From Aporrectodea caliginosa (taxonomy: Eukaryota > Annelida > Clitellata > Crassiclitellata > Lumbricidae), in the NCBI GenBank assembly GCA_020284085.1, contig JACEVL010000494.1:656001-720000 (forward strand): a stretch of 64,000 nucleotides of DNA, in the 5' to 3' direction. Shown piece after piece: positions 45,316 to 57,079 of this stretch. A program made the translations under genes and the position numbers. A model generated the notes under the pieces. That model was not told the origin of the DNA, searched no databases, and worked only from the letters and a program-made list of their open reading frames with translations. Each line of letters begins with the position of its first letter. Position 1 is the stretch's first letter.

Positions 45316-46512
45316 ATGGATCAAGTAAATTCAAATAACAAAGAAGTAGTCGCAGATGGTGAGCCTCCCAGGCCGGAGTGCGACTCAATAGCTACTGGGA
45401 AAGAGCAAGATGGGGAGTTTAAAGCAATCTGGTCTAATGATGCAACAGGAATAAAGCCAAAAGGAAGTCCTGCGGTGGATCGTACTAGAGAGCAAAGACT
45501 CAACCTGAGCTGCAAAAAGAGGATGAAGATAGGTACATGGAATGTCCGTAGCATGCAGAGTGGAAAGATGGATGTCATACAATGAGAGATGGAACGTCTT
45601 GAAATAACAGTAATGGGATTAAGTGAAACAAGATGGAAAGGGCAGGGTCATTTCAACTGGAATGGTTTTAAGATAATAATGTCAGGTCAAAAAGAGAAAG
45701 GAAGAAATGGGGTGGCAATTATGTGCGATAGAACAAGCGCAAATGCAATAATGGGTTATGACACAGTAAGTGATAGAATCTTGAGTGTAAGATTTCGAGG
45801 AAAGAAAGTAAATATAACAATCATACAAGTATATGCACCAACGTCAATAGCGACTGAGGAAGAACATGAAAGCTTTTACAATGAGCTGCAAGGTATAATT
45901 GACAAAACTCCTAAAGGAGATGTAAGAATGGTCATGGGTGACTTCAATGCGAAGGTGGGAAAATATAGTGGAGTAGGAAGAGGGGGAGACACGATAGGTA
46001 GACATGGTCTGGGAAAGCAAAACGAAGCAGGAGAGAGATTGGTGGAATTTTGTGAAGGTAGCAACATGAAAATAATGAATACATGGTTTGAACAGCCAAA
46101 AAGAAGGTTGTACACATGGACGTCATCGGATGGGAAACATAGGAATCAGATTGATTATATACTGATAAATAAAAGATGGTATAGCACAATAAGAGATGTG
46201 AAAACAAAACCAGGTGCGGATTGTGGAACCGATCATGAATTATTAGTGACAACAGTACAAACAAAATTAAAAAAACTTAAAAAAGGAGAAAGGTTGATCA
46301 CATTCGACTGTAAGGAAATAACACAGGAATACAGAGTAGAAATAAGGAATAGATTTGAAATATTAGAGAGGGATGAAGCGGAGACAGAAGAGGTTGAGAA
46401 CAATTTATGGGAAAAGACGAAGAAAGTGATTTTAGAAACTGCAGAGAAATATATTCCGAAGAAAAAAAAAGAAAAACAACACCATGGCTATCGAAAGAAG
46501 CTATCAACATAG
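45316..46512 (+). pseudogene. RTE-like LINE ORF2, endonuclease part
   Basis: One frame from ATG 45316 with a single in-frame TGA at 45583. Motifs: KIGTWNVRSMQSGKMDVI, GLSETRWKGQG, QVYAPTS, MGDFNAKVG, TWTSSDGKHRNQIDYILINK and CGTDHELLV, the full set of APE-endonuclease catalytic boxes. It is left in the next frame at the A-run near 46465. Confidence 0.88.
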
Positions 46513-47972
46513 CCATGCACAGAAGGGATGCAAAAAGGGAAGGAGACAAGGACAGAGTAAGAAAATTGAACAGTGCATTTCAAAAGCAAGCACGCATGGA
46601 CAAAGAAAAGCATCTAAATGAAATGTGCAAGGAAATGGAGGATGAGGGAAGAAAAGGAAGAACTAAAGCAATGTTCTCAAAAGTGAGGGAAATAACGAGG
46701 AAAAACACACCAAGAATGGGATCATTGAAAGCAAGTGATGGACACATAATTGCAGATGAGGAAGGAATGAAGAACAGATGGAAGGAATACACAGAAGATT
46801 TGTACAATGAAGATAAAAGAGTAAAGGTAGAAAAAATTGATGTAACAGAATATGAAATTGAGCCTGAAGTCATGGAAGCAGAGGTAGAATGGGCTATTAA
46901 TCAATTGAAAGATAATAAGGCACCGGGTCGAGATGGGATACCAATAGAAATGATAAAAGCTGGGGATGGTGCGATGACAAAGACAATAAAAAAAATTTGC
47001 AATATCATATGGACAACTGGAAAATGGCCAGAAGATTGGAAAAGCTCTGTTTTTATTCCGCTATTCAAAAAAGGAGATGCGAAAGAATGTGAAAATTATA
47101 GGACAATAGCAATGATATCACACATAAGCAAAATTTTACTTAAAATAATACATAAAAGAATGGAATGTACAATAGAAAGAGAGCTTCCGGAAAGTCAAGC
47201 AGGGTTTAGGAAATCTCGTGGAACAAGGGATCATATCGCCAACATGAGATGGATTATGGAAAGACAAAGGGAATATGGACAGAAAGTATACATATGCTTC
47301 ATCGATTATAGTAAAGCGTTTGACTGTATTAACCATGAATTGATGTGGAAAACTTTGGTAGAAATGGGAATACCGAAACACTTGGTACAACTTCTTAAGG
47401 GATTGTACGAAGATCAGATAGCGGTGATAAGAACAGAATATGGAGATACTGACGGATTCAGGATAAAGAAGGGAGTACGGCAAGGTTGCATTTTGTCTCC
47501 TTTTCTATTTAATTTGTATGCAGAAAGGATAATGAGGCAGGCAGGAATGGATGAAGCTGAAGAAGGAATAAAGATAGCGGGAAGAATATTGAACAATCTG
47601 AGATACGCTGATGACACAACACTATTGGCGGGCAATAAAAATGATTTGATAGAACTAACAAGAAGACTCAAGAGAGAAAGTGAGAAAGCAGGACTCTATT
47701 TCAATATAAAGAAAACAAAGATCATGACAACAGAGGAGGAGGACAGTTTCGTAGTAGACAATGAGGAAATAGAAACGGTAACAAGCTTTACATTTCTGGG
47801 ATCGGTAATAGAAAAAGAGGGAAAATGTGATATGGAAATAAATCGTAGAGTGGCGATAGGAAAAGCTGCAATGAACGGTCTGGAAAAAATATGGAAGGAC
47901 AAACATGTCAGTATAGACACAAAAAAGATTGGTGAAGGCTCTAATCATACCAACAGTAACATATGGCAGTGA
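46407..47972 (+). pseudogene. RTE-like LINE ORF2, reverse transcriptase part
   Basis: 521-codon open frame; the authentic part begins near 46470. RT boxes: NKAPGRDGIPIEMIKAG, FKKGDAKECENYRTIAMISH, SQAGFRKSRGTRDHIANMRW, CFIDYSKAFDCINHELMW, GVRQGCILSPFLFNLYAERI and LRYADDTTLLAG. The YADD box is intact. Ends by frameshift near 47930. Confidence 0.9.
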
Positions 47973-48378
47973 GACATGGACATTGACTAAGAAGACGAGA
48001 AAAAAGATTAACGCATGTGAAATGTGGATATGGAGGAAAATGCAGAGAATTTCATGGACGGAGAAAAAGACTAACGAATGGGTGCGCAGGGATATAGGAA
48101 TTGAGAAAGAAGAGACACTTCAACAAACAGTGCTAAGAGCAAAGTTGAGGTTCTTTGGACATATCATGCGATCAGACGGATTGGAAAAGGAAATGATGTT
48201 AGCATATGGAGAGGGAAGGAGAAAACAAGGACGACCAAGGATAAAGTGGATGGACGAGATACATGAAATAACTAGAATGAATTTGACAGAACTGAGAGAT
48301 GCGATGGCGGACAGAAGAAAATGGAGGAACTTGATCAAGACGGTCGCCATGGTTCAAGGAACCGACAGCACAAGGTAA
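47929..48378 (+). pseudogene. RTE-like LINE ORF2, C-terminal part
   Basis: 149 codons to a TAA. Contains VTYGSETWTLTKKTRKKINA, LRAKLRFFGHIMRSDG, and GRRKQGRPRIKWMDEI, the conserved C-terminal segment of RTE-group ORF2. The same segment is found decayed at 30.2-30.8 kb. Confidence 0.88.
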
Positions 48379-48406
48379 CAAGGTAATAATAAATTAACGT
48401 TTCAAT

Positions 48407-49348
48407 CAGGGCTTCTCATTTGAGGCGATCGATCGATCGATCTCCTTGGTCGATCGCCTAGCAAAGGTCTGGTGGATCGATAAATCGATCGCGCAAAGCG
48501 AGCGCGATCGATTTACTCCAAGAGGAAACTGGAGCCATTATTTTATTTACTTAATTTACATTACTTTAATTTTTGCTTACTTGCGGCGGCGGTGAATGCG
48601 TTCGGAACGCAGCGTTTCGTGACCTAATTAGGCTACTGCTGAGTGATCGCTCCAATTTCGTACAGTATGATTGTCCAGAACAACACGGTGGTCACCTCCC
48701 GCGTAACGTCATTTTGTAAGTTCGTAACGTCACTAATTTCGGAAATTATTGAAAGCAACAATGGCGGCGACGGTGCCGAAGTGGAATAATAATGTACAGT
48801 TTATAGCACGCTTCTGTCATGGAAATTAGGTGTCTCGTTCGATGGGGATGTAGTCGAGATAGCCAAGTAGGCTGTAGCATGTCGAAACTTATTACAACTA
48901 TGAATGATGTGGGACGGATAACAAGCAACGGCGCTTGTTTTCGATTGCTGGCCCTAGGACTGGAATGGCTGTTGCGCTCTGTCTAGTGAATAGAGTTCAC
49001 ACGGTCACACCATTAATTATTCTTTAATAACTTAACGACTGTCTTATATAGCCGGGGCTGGACTAGGAGCGCTTCTGAGTCGATCCCCTTGAAAGGGCGC
49101 AATAAGACAACTAATTAATAATACTATCAATAGTAATAATAACGGAACTGAACTGAGATAAGCCTACTAAATTAGTACTAGGCTCATATAATATGCAGCT
49201 ATACGTACTATAATATGCAGCTTTACGAATACGATACACAAAATACGCTGTATACAAAAGCTCTCGAGGTCGATCGCGCACCGATCGCCTACGCAATCCA
49301 GCGCGATCGATTTTCAGATCGCCTTCTATTTTCAAATGAGAAGCTCTG
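48407..49348. mobile_element. hAT-like element with CGATCG-rich ends
   Basis: 942 bp, inserted just past the RTE-like tail. Ends CAGGGCTTCTCATTTGA and TCAAATGAGAAGCTCTG are inverted and flanked by TTCAAT on both sides (48401-48406, 49349-49354), 6 bp rather than the usual 8. Each end is followed by CGATCGATCGATCGATC or GCGCGATCGATTT blocks. It contains a GAATGAAT-type LINE tail at 49045-49115 and no transposase. Confidence 0.75.
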
Positions 49349-49359
49349 TTCAATGCCTT

Positions 49360-49790
49360 GACTTTTATGCGCCAGCGGTTCGCATATACCCAAATCCCAA
49401 CCGGTAGGCCTACAGCATATTAATAAATATAATGTTGTAGTAAAACTAGAAGTTGGGTGAGCGATGAAAACATGGCATTAATTCTGAATTATTGCAGTAA
49501 CATTAGAAGATGGGTGAGCATATTTTATAGCGGAAGTAGAAGCTGGATGAGCGATGAAAAAATTATTTTTATGCTATATTATTGTTGTAAAATTAGAAGC
49601 TGGATGAATGATTAAAATATTTATAGTAGAAGTAGAAGTTGAAGTTGGATGTGGCATGGAAATATATATTAGGCCTATAGTAGAAGCTGAATTTGGATGA
49701 ACGATGAAAACATGGCTAAAATAGGTTTTACATTTTTATGAACTGCCGTACGGGTTGGGATTTAGGTAAATGCCAGCGGTTCGTGCCTTG
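49360..49790. repeat. Degenerate tandem repeat framed by inverted ACCCAAATCCCAACC
   Basis: About five imperfect units of roughly 60 bp with the core AGAAG-TGGATGAGCGATGAAAA between 49430 and 49725. The block is framed by ACCCAAATCCCAACC (49388) and the near-complement GGTTGGGATTTAGGT (49755), with CCAGCGGTTCG outside both. This may be a small transposable unit. Confidence 0.5.
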
Positions 49791-50133
49791 TGCATTATGC
49801 ACCGGAGCTGTAGTAGTTTTTGCTTTTTTCAAAGAAAAGACTTGAATAGAATTGACTTGACAAAGACTTGCCTGATAGCACTAGATTTCATTTCATACGA
49901 CCAGATAAGATAGGATTCAATTGAATCGCAGAAATGATTAGATAACCGATATGCTCTGATCAGACAACATTAAAGTTGTTTATGTACCCAGGTCTAACAA
50001 TCATTGCCCTTTCTGAGAAAATTAATAAATAATTAATCTTAATTATTACTTATAATGGATTATAGTTTAATAAATGATAATTATCACTGCATACTATCAT
50101 TATGGACGAACTGTTTAAGGATTTTCTGCTTAC

Positions 50134-50218
50134 TTTTTTCTGTAACTGCATCGTTTACCCCACCACCATCCGGAGCACCGATGGTCACAATCGTAGTCGT
50201 GACAAACGCTATCACTTG
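50134..50218 (-). CDS. Possible exon: cysteine-rich EGF-like fragment
   Basis: 85 nt, phase 1-2 if read from acceptor gtaacag to donor GTAAGC. It encodes SDSVCHDYDCDHRCSGWWWG then KRCSYRK. C-x-G-W-x-x-G-x-x-C is the closing pattern of EGF modules and the phase fits the signal-peptide exon at 52.8 kb. Only four cysteines are present, the acceptor is weak in pyrimidines, and the exit phase does not match the exon at 29.4 kb. Confidence 0.35.
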
Positions 50219-51054
50219 CTGTTACGTAAACCGCGTAGGTTTCAGTGTGGCCACTACAAATATATAACCAGTTACGATTCAACAATCTGCTGTGACCTAT
50301 AGCACCATGCATGACAGAGAAATCTACAATTATTATCGATTATTGGTATGCAATTATCAGAACGTCATTACACAACTTTCTGCGCTTACAGCCTAGTCTC
50401 CCTTAATATACAGGTCTAATTATTGTCGTTTACACAAAACAATAATATTATGACTACTGTAATTGTAATTGTAAGTTCTTCTCTATAATTAAAACGCATC
50501 TTCAAGAAAACTCACAAGAAGTGTCGTCGATCTTATTAAACAAGACCGTGCACGATCGAACGGAAAGGTATTTCACAGACTTGGAAGGTAGAAGAAAAGT
50601 CAAAGGCCTATCTCAGATTGTTTGCATGGAGGCCTGTTCCAGAATTAGAGGCCTACCACTATGAAGCCTCCATGATGCTCTGTGTTACACAGTAGTACAC
50701 GACCGTGGAACAATCAGGTTACCCTTTGTTATAGAACAAAGAGATCTGCCAGGAGTTAACGTTGACACTGAAATGCATAGCTCTTTGTGGTAGGAAGGAA
50801 CACAATCGACCATGGAGCCACGCATTGTTGTGACCTTCGCGCGTTATAAATATTGTATATGTCGTAATAATTATGACAGATACAATATTTATAATGCCAA
50901 TTATTAGCATTAAGATCTTACACTCGATACGTCTTCACGTGGGCAACTTACGCAGTTCTTCCCGCACGCAATTAGATATATCACCATAACCATGGAACCA
51001 ACTAAATTTAGCCGAGCTGAAGAGTTTATTCACGAGACTCTATCTCAAATCTTA

Positions 51055-51165
51055 CTCATCAAACTTAAAACTGTTCTTTAAGGGCGCGTTGAAGTCGGGA
51101 GCGCCTCTGAGTAGTTTCCCTCAAGGGGCGCTATATATAAATTTCCGAATGAATGAAGGAACGAA
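51055..51165 (+). mobile_element. LINE 3' tail, GAATGAAT family
   Basis: GGGAGCGCCTCTGAGTAGTT, GGGGCGCTATATATAAATTT and GAATGAATG at 51099-51160. Only the last 100 bp of the element is present. Confidence 0.75.
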
Positions 51166-51839
51166 TTGCTCTCAAGTATAAAAATTGAAATACGTATGAA
51201 GTTAAGAATTTAATGATAGGCAATTCGCCTTGACCCAATCACATATTGCAAGCGCTCAGAATTAACCAACTCCAATTCCAGCCCAGTTTTCAAGCGTTGC
51301 TGAGAGGTTCACGTAGAGTTCCTAGTCAGAAGACATTGTCCATTTCAAAGCAAACCACTAAGATAGCCCACATTTGCACTGCCTAAGTGCAAAATCAAAC
51401 AGTAAGCCCGGGAAGCAAAGGGATTGTTGGCTTTCGGTCTGTTTTGTTGATTTAGCTTTGTTCTGTTTTGTTTAACTTCACTGTGACTTGAAGGGTTGAC
51501 GTCCTATATCCAGAGAACCTGTGTGGATCTACAGTTGTTTTTAATTAAACCATGTGCTGAGAGCGCACTTGGAGAAAACCAAGCCGGATTAAGACCTGGA
51601 AGAATCGTAATAGTCGCATGCGTTAACTTCCAATTTCTAAAGCGTTACTCTAAAGCTTAGCGCAGGGCACCAGTTTATTCACAAGCGCTGCTTCGTATCA
51701 GATAGATTGCTGTCCAGTGGAGGTCTGAGTCCGGTTGCCAGAGAGACCAAAGGGAGCAAGCAGAGCGGCTGCTAAGCAAATATCGTTGAGATCGAGAAAG
51801 CGGGATTAGAGTAGGAATTATTTAAGAGATGACACTTCA

Positions 51840-52500
51840 ATTTGGAATGGAAAGCTTCTGGGTGATAAGTAGAGGACTCTGTGGCGGTACTGGTGGAGAA
51901 ACTGAGAATATACAGAATTCAGGGAAAGTTCGTTCCAGAGTTGAGGTGCAGAGTGGGATATAGATCGGTTGGAGAACTTCAGTCGAATTATAGTGACTGC
52001 ATGTGGACGAGAGAGGTGAGATAGGAGGAGGATCGGGAAGATCTAGCTGGCTGGATGGTGAAGAGTTCCCGAAGGTGCTGTGGCTGGGAGTATAGTAATT
52101 GTAGGAAGTTGTAGGTTAGCGATAGGAGCTTGAAGTGTATGCGATCAGGGATTTTCAGCCATGATTTCAGCATGAGAGTTATATGATGATGCTTGGGTGT
52201 CCTGGTGATATCTCGGGCTAGTGAGTTTTGGATGAATTGTAGATGCTTCCGTTGGGTAGATTAGAGGTTGAGGATAAAGGATTTACAGTAATCAAGCTTC
52301 AAGTGAACAATACAGGTAGCAATAGTAGTTTAAAGTCAAGCATGTGTTGATTGCGGCGGAGATTACGAATACTTATGAAGCAAGTGCGCGATAGGTTGGG
52401 GCTGTGATTAGAGAAGGAGAGATTCGAATCAAAGGTAACGCCAAGATTGTGCACAGGAGAGTCGGAGGTGAAAGGAAGAAGCACAATTGCTCAGCAACAT
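51840..52500 (-). mobile_element. L2-like LINE 3' fragment (minus)
   Basis: The minus strand has SPVHNLGVTFDSNLSFSNHS, CFISIRNLRRNQHMLDFK, then KIPDRIHFKLLSLTYNFLQ and PQHLRELFTIQPARSSRSSS. These match in order the C-terminal half of the copy at 27.7-29.3 kb. Several stops and shifts. Confidence 0.75.
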
Positions 52501-52765
52501 TGATGGATGCTCTGTCATTAGATAGTGGCGTTTAATAATTAAGGAAATAAATTCGTGCCAGTAGTTATCTTGACGTTACTAGATGCATTCCTTAACTTTT
52601 ACTTTTTAAATTCTTTTATGAAGAAACGCTGAAATATCTTTATCAGACCTGTATTTACTTTAGCGGTAACATTTAACGATTGCATAATGGTGAATTTATA
52701 AATTAGCGCTATATAAGTAAATAATGAATTAAACGTAAACTTGCGAGATATAAGCATCTGCTTAC

Positions 52766-52850
52766 CCGTACGATACCGCTAATGCTGTCGAAGCGATGCT
52801 AAGGAAGACCAACGCACCAAGGTGCAGAGAATATCTAGAGTCGGACGCCA
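52766..52850 (-). CDS. First exon with signal peptide, possibly of the receptor gene
   Basis: ATG in good context (G at -3, G at +4), 28 codons plus one base, then donor GTAAGC. Encodes MASDSRYSLHLGALVFLSIA, then STALAVSY: a short polar N-region, a hydrophobic core and an A-x-A cleavage site, a standard secretory signal. It ends in phase 1, as the first exon of the EGF-bearing receptor would. No other secreted-protein exon between here and 29.4 kb competes for it, but the link is not proved because an intermediate exon is missing. Confidence 0.55.
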
Positions 52851-53149
52851 TAACTGACGACGTCTCCTATTATGATCTATCTACCACGAAACGATGCAGT
52901 CAAAACTAAGAAAGCAGCGCCGCTGAAGTTGCGGGCTCATTAAATAGGTTTGTCACGAGGAAGAACTACGTGTATAATTATAGCAGTATGTCCTTAAATA
53001 TAATAGTCCACTCCTATAGGCTGAACACTGATGCATGCATGCATGCACCATTTATGTGTCTCTAATATGTTTTTACAGGCCTACAATGCGCTAACTAAAA
53101 CTGTGACACACCGAACTTCCTATGCCTATATAATATTATATATGTTATT

Positions 53150-53450
53150 TATAGGCAGACGATACCCAGACCTACATTCACTGTCCTGTAGCAAATGCGG
53201 CACCGTTGTTCGCTCTATGCGGCATGTTATGGACTCCCTTGATTGCTGGATGTCGTCAAATCGGCTCCGGTTGAGCCCCTCAAAAACACAATTTTTCTGG
53301 CTGGGCACCAGACAACAGATTGCAAAAATTGCCTTGCGTGCTCTCTCTCTAAGCTTACTCATTTTCCTATCTTCACTTTCTCAGCCTCTGTTCCGGATCT
53401 TCGGTTTATTCTTGACAATGAACTCACCTTTGCTCAGCATGTAATTATAT
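53150..53450 (+). mobile_element. L2-like LINE fragment (RT thumb)
   Basis: DSLDCWMSSNRLRLSPSKTQ then FFWLGTRQQIAKI, matching the W-M-x-SN-x-L-x-LNPSKT segment after the YADD box. Decays after 53340. Confidence 0.7.
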
Positions 53451-54740
53451 TGGGCATTTAATTGCATGGAAACACTGTATCAACAAGTAGCCTACTGTGT
53501 AGGGCCTAACAAAGTACGACACTCAGCGACTCAGGCGATTAGATGACCAGACAAACAGGAGGCGAAAAACAGACAGGACCTGGAGCGTTCCCTGGTTTGG
53601 CGTGTTATGTACTGTAGGCCTAAAAACTTTATAGAAGCAACAAGGAAGCACAAATGTTACCAGTCCTCATTTTTAATCTGACCTAGGCCTAATACAAATT
53701 TTACAAAACTGGGTCTGCAGTACGTCTGTAGTCTGGTTTGGTTTTGCTATAAAATGTAAGCGCAAGTGCAGCTCACGTGCTAAAATCTTAAATTTCATTT
53801 GAAAATACACTGGGAGCCAAACGTCTTCGTGTTTTAAAACACGTTGAAACCCTGTTTACGGTGGAAATCTTAGCATTTGCACTTACAGTTGCCGTAGAAG
53901 TAGTTACTATTGACTACGTCATATAAATCGGCGTAATTACAATTATAGCCTACTGATACACGGTCACACTTTAGAGACGACTACATTGTCACGACTTATT
54001 CCATTAACACAATTTAATTATCCTTTCTTCGGTGTTAGCCAGACTGTGGATTTCCAGCTCTGTGGAAAGGAAAAAGGAAGAAAACTATACAACATCCTGC
54101 ATACACGGTATGACACTGCACTTAAGTCTTATAATGTCTACTACCACAGCGAAGAGCCAGAGTCTTTCAAGTATCATCGACCGTCCACAACGTAGGGTTC
54201 TGCGTTCAACCAGCCAGCTAATAACGAGACCTGCTCCTGCACAAAGGTGGTAGTTTGAAAATGACCAGTTGATCCCCGACTTTAGCGTTGACAACCCAAC
54301 ATGCTAACTACCTGACTATCGCACACCACTTTTTCGTAACGAAACAAATGCATAATAATGGTCTAATATCCATTAAAAATGCTACAGGTTTTCCTCAATC
54401 TAAAAACCTTTTGCGTGCATACATAAAAATGAATGTATAACTTCAATGGTCCGGTTTATCGTCTTTGAAGAATTTTCATTTAGTTTATGCTTTTCTATTT
54501 TCACTAAATTTATCTTGTTGACATGTGCTCTCTGAAAAACCAGCCACTGATAGGCCTATATCCAACTTGGGCCCCTAAACAGCGGGTGTGACTGTTGTTC
54601 TAGATTTCTTATTATAAGCTTACCTGTAACAGTTTATATTGTGTTACTTTTGTTCATTACTTTAAGTTCTGTCATAATTTTATGTTCAACACTTATCATT
54701 TTTGAACTGGATCAATAAAAATGATTGATTGATAATCGGT
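53451..54740. other. Upstream flank of the signal-peptide exon; a possible LINE tail at its end
   Basis: The sequence closes near 54700-54735 with GGATCAATAAAAATGATTGA plus TGATTGAT, a 3'-tail-like ending of a LINE or SINE. The rest has no recognised coding or paired structure. Confidence 0.4.
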
Positions 54741-55731
54741 TTCCTTTTTTACGCTTTTAATGATGCTATTAAAGACACGAGTTTAAAGTTCTTGTAGGCC
54801 TACACATCGAACAGTCAGCGGGTGATGGATCTCATCCGATAAAACGAGCATGGTTAGGCCAAACGGTCGCTACAGAAAAATATGCAAATTTACATTTACT
54901 TTTATTCTTTATCTGAACTCTGGCTGCTTTGTCTGTCTGTCTGTCTATCTCACACACGCACACTGTTCCTCTCTCTTCGGGAAAAATTGCACAGTTGAAT
55001 TTCGGCAAGCAATCGCCTTGTAGTCTCCAATTTATTTGTGTTATCGACCCAATAACGATGAATTTTCGCTAGCTTTATTTCATTATAGTTAGGCCTATAG
55101 TTAATCATAATATTATTGTTCAGTTACAGTTATAGTTATCGTTAACGAAATCATTTTATTTTTGTTAGCGAACATTTTCGTTACCGTTGTCGTTCGTTAA
55201 CGACAATCACACTGGTACGAAGCACATCCCAGCTGCTTGGGCACATCGCGCGCTGTGAAGGTGCCCAGGAATATATCAGGGCCTTAAATTGCAGGCAATG
55301 ATTTCCGACGTCCGAGAGGTTGGAAAAGGCCTGCACTGCCAGCATGCCAGCATGCAGCCCATATATAGGACCGATATTTTCATATGGGACCCGTATAGAG
55401 CCAATATGGATGCCATAAAATGGAAATGTTGGTGCGGTGCTGAGCGCCCGCGCCATGCTTGAACATAAACAGTGGAAGCTGACCTGAATCCACCGAACTT
55501 TGGGTTGTTTCACTAGTAGTAACTAGACCTACCTACCACCATATTATTAAAGCAACATTAGCCCTAAGTATAACATAAATATTCCCAGTCGCGAGTGCAT
55601 AGCGGTAGTCAGGCCAACCCTTTGTTGACGTGCAAGGTTACACCCAAGAGCGTATACAACCCGGACTGTAAACAGGCTGTATCCGGGTAAAAGCGCAAAG
55701 GCTTTAGCCTATTGCGGCTTGTGCCTTTTAG
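54741..55731. other. Non-coding, one solo transposon end
   Basis: At 55100-55215 the sequence reads GTTACAGTTATAGTTATCGT and ends CGTTAACGACAATCACACTG, which resembles a hAT terminus (complement CAGTGTGATTGTCG). A matching left end was not found. The longest minus frame (55181-55513) has no recognised motif. Confidence 0.4.
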
Positions 55732-55936
55732 CAGTGCATATTTTAACTGTATTTAAAACTACTGGGACAAATGTCCTAGTAGTTTTAGATTTGCCCCAGT
55801 AGTTTTAGGATTTGTCCCAGTAGCTTTGGTGATTTTTCCAAGGTAATACTCTACTTTCAATGTTTGTTTCCAAAAACATTGAAAGTAGTGTAGCAAACTT
55901 TGTCCCAGTAGTCCACATCCGTTAAAATATGCACTG
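55732..55936. mobile_element. Short hAT-like MITE
   Basis: 205 bp. Ends CAGTGCATATTTTAACTG and its near-complement; flanks CCTTTTAG and CCTTTTTTAG suggest an 8-bp target duplication with T-run slippage. Inside, ACTACTGGGACAAAT / GTCCCAGTAGT repeats and an inner hairpin (CTACTTTCAATGTTT ... AAACATTGAAAGTAG) make it strongly foldback. Confidence 0.7.
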
Positions 55937-56172
55937 CCTTTTTTAGACAGATCGTTAGACCGGGAAGTAAATTAGATCAGTCTAATTGGATAAAACGAGA
56001 ATTGCTGATGAAACTTAACTCGATGACTTAGACTATTATAATAGGCCTAAATCATATTCTGTGAACCTTTAATTTATCGAAAAGCTATGAACAAACAATT
56101 AAATTTTGCCTATACATTTCGCGATTTCAATTCGCATTTTCTGTGTGACCTTGCGCGCGTTAAAAATGTTTG

Positions 56173-56236
<64 letters not shown>

Positions 56237-56355
56237 TTGATGGTGGTGGTGGTGGTGGTGGTGGTGGTGGTGGTGGTGGTGGTGGTGGTGGTGGTGGTGG
56301 TGGCGGTGATGATGGTGATGATGATGATGATAATAATGATGATATAATAATAATA
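56173..56355. repeat. (GAT)n(GGT)n compound microsatellite
   Basis: Pure GAT run (56173-56234) switching to GGT (56239-56303) and back to GAT. The poly-Asp, poly-Val, poly-His and poly-Pro frames on the two strands are its translation. Confidence 0.95.
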
Positions 56356-57079
56356 TACATTTCATTGCAGTGTGAAATGTTTTCATGTAGTCTATCGGGC
56401 GAGCGCAAGGCGCTGTCGGCAAGCAAAACTTGACGGGAAGAAGTCTTTTCTTGAAAATATAACTAATAATTTTGGCAATAGACAGACCTGCATTACATTC
56501 GTCTTCACTTCTAATATCTCGTTTTCTACTTCTGTCCGTGATCTGAAAGTGACCTTCTCTGAACATGTGACGTGAGTAGGTCTATATGACATGCCAAACA
56601 TGTGCATACATCAGCCACATCAGCACTATGCTAGTTCTGCTTCGACTCTGATACATACCACTTAATATACATTCGTATACTAAGTGGTAATGCCATTTGG
56701 TCAGATCTCTGTCTGTCTGTCTTGTCTGTCTGTATTTCTGTCTGTCTCACATTAGTCAACTTCAATACTGAATGGGTTAAATGCTGAAGCTCGGTTAATA
56801 GGTGTGATTCCAACTTTCAGCCACATTTCTAGTAACACACCGGACGAACTGCATTTGTTGTTCAAGCGAAACGCATAGAGTTTAAGATACAGTTGCTGAT
56901 GCGTAAATACTTGGCCATTAATTGTGACTCGTCGTATCGTTGCTTCATCGTATGTTAAGGAGCCACAGTATGTAAATCAATGTCATCCATATCTGACCCT
57001 GGAATCCTGGATCTCTTCCCTTTGCTGCAACAGTAGTCAGTAGGTCTATATATAAGGTGTTTTAGTTGTCCCTTCATCA

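Larger units (their letters stand above)
45090..48390 (+). mobile_element. RTE-like LINE, almost complete, inactive
   Basis: Plus strand. A 5' leader with GGCAATGGCAAACCACCCCT near 45270, a common feature just upstream of RTE-group ORFs. Then endonuclease and reverse transcriptase in one ORF2 with few lesions: a TGA at 45583, an A-run slippage near 46465, a shift near 47930. The 3' end is an AAGGTAACAAGGTAATAATA tail at 48372-48392. No ORF1, as in the RTE group. Confidence 0.87.

Noticed and set aside
55181..55513. 110-residue minus-strand frame
   Set aside because: No motif, atypical composition, begins next to a solo transposon end; looks like chance.
56087..56566. Poly-Asp/Val and poly-His/Pro/Ile proteins
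   Set aside because: Both strands of the GAT/GGT microsatellite are open simply because of the triplet repeat.
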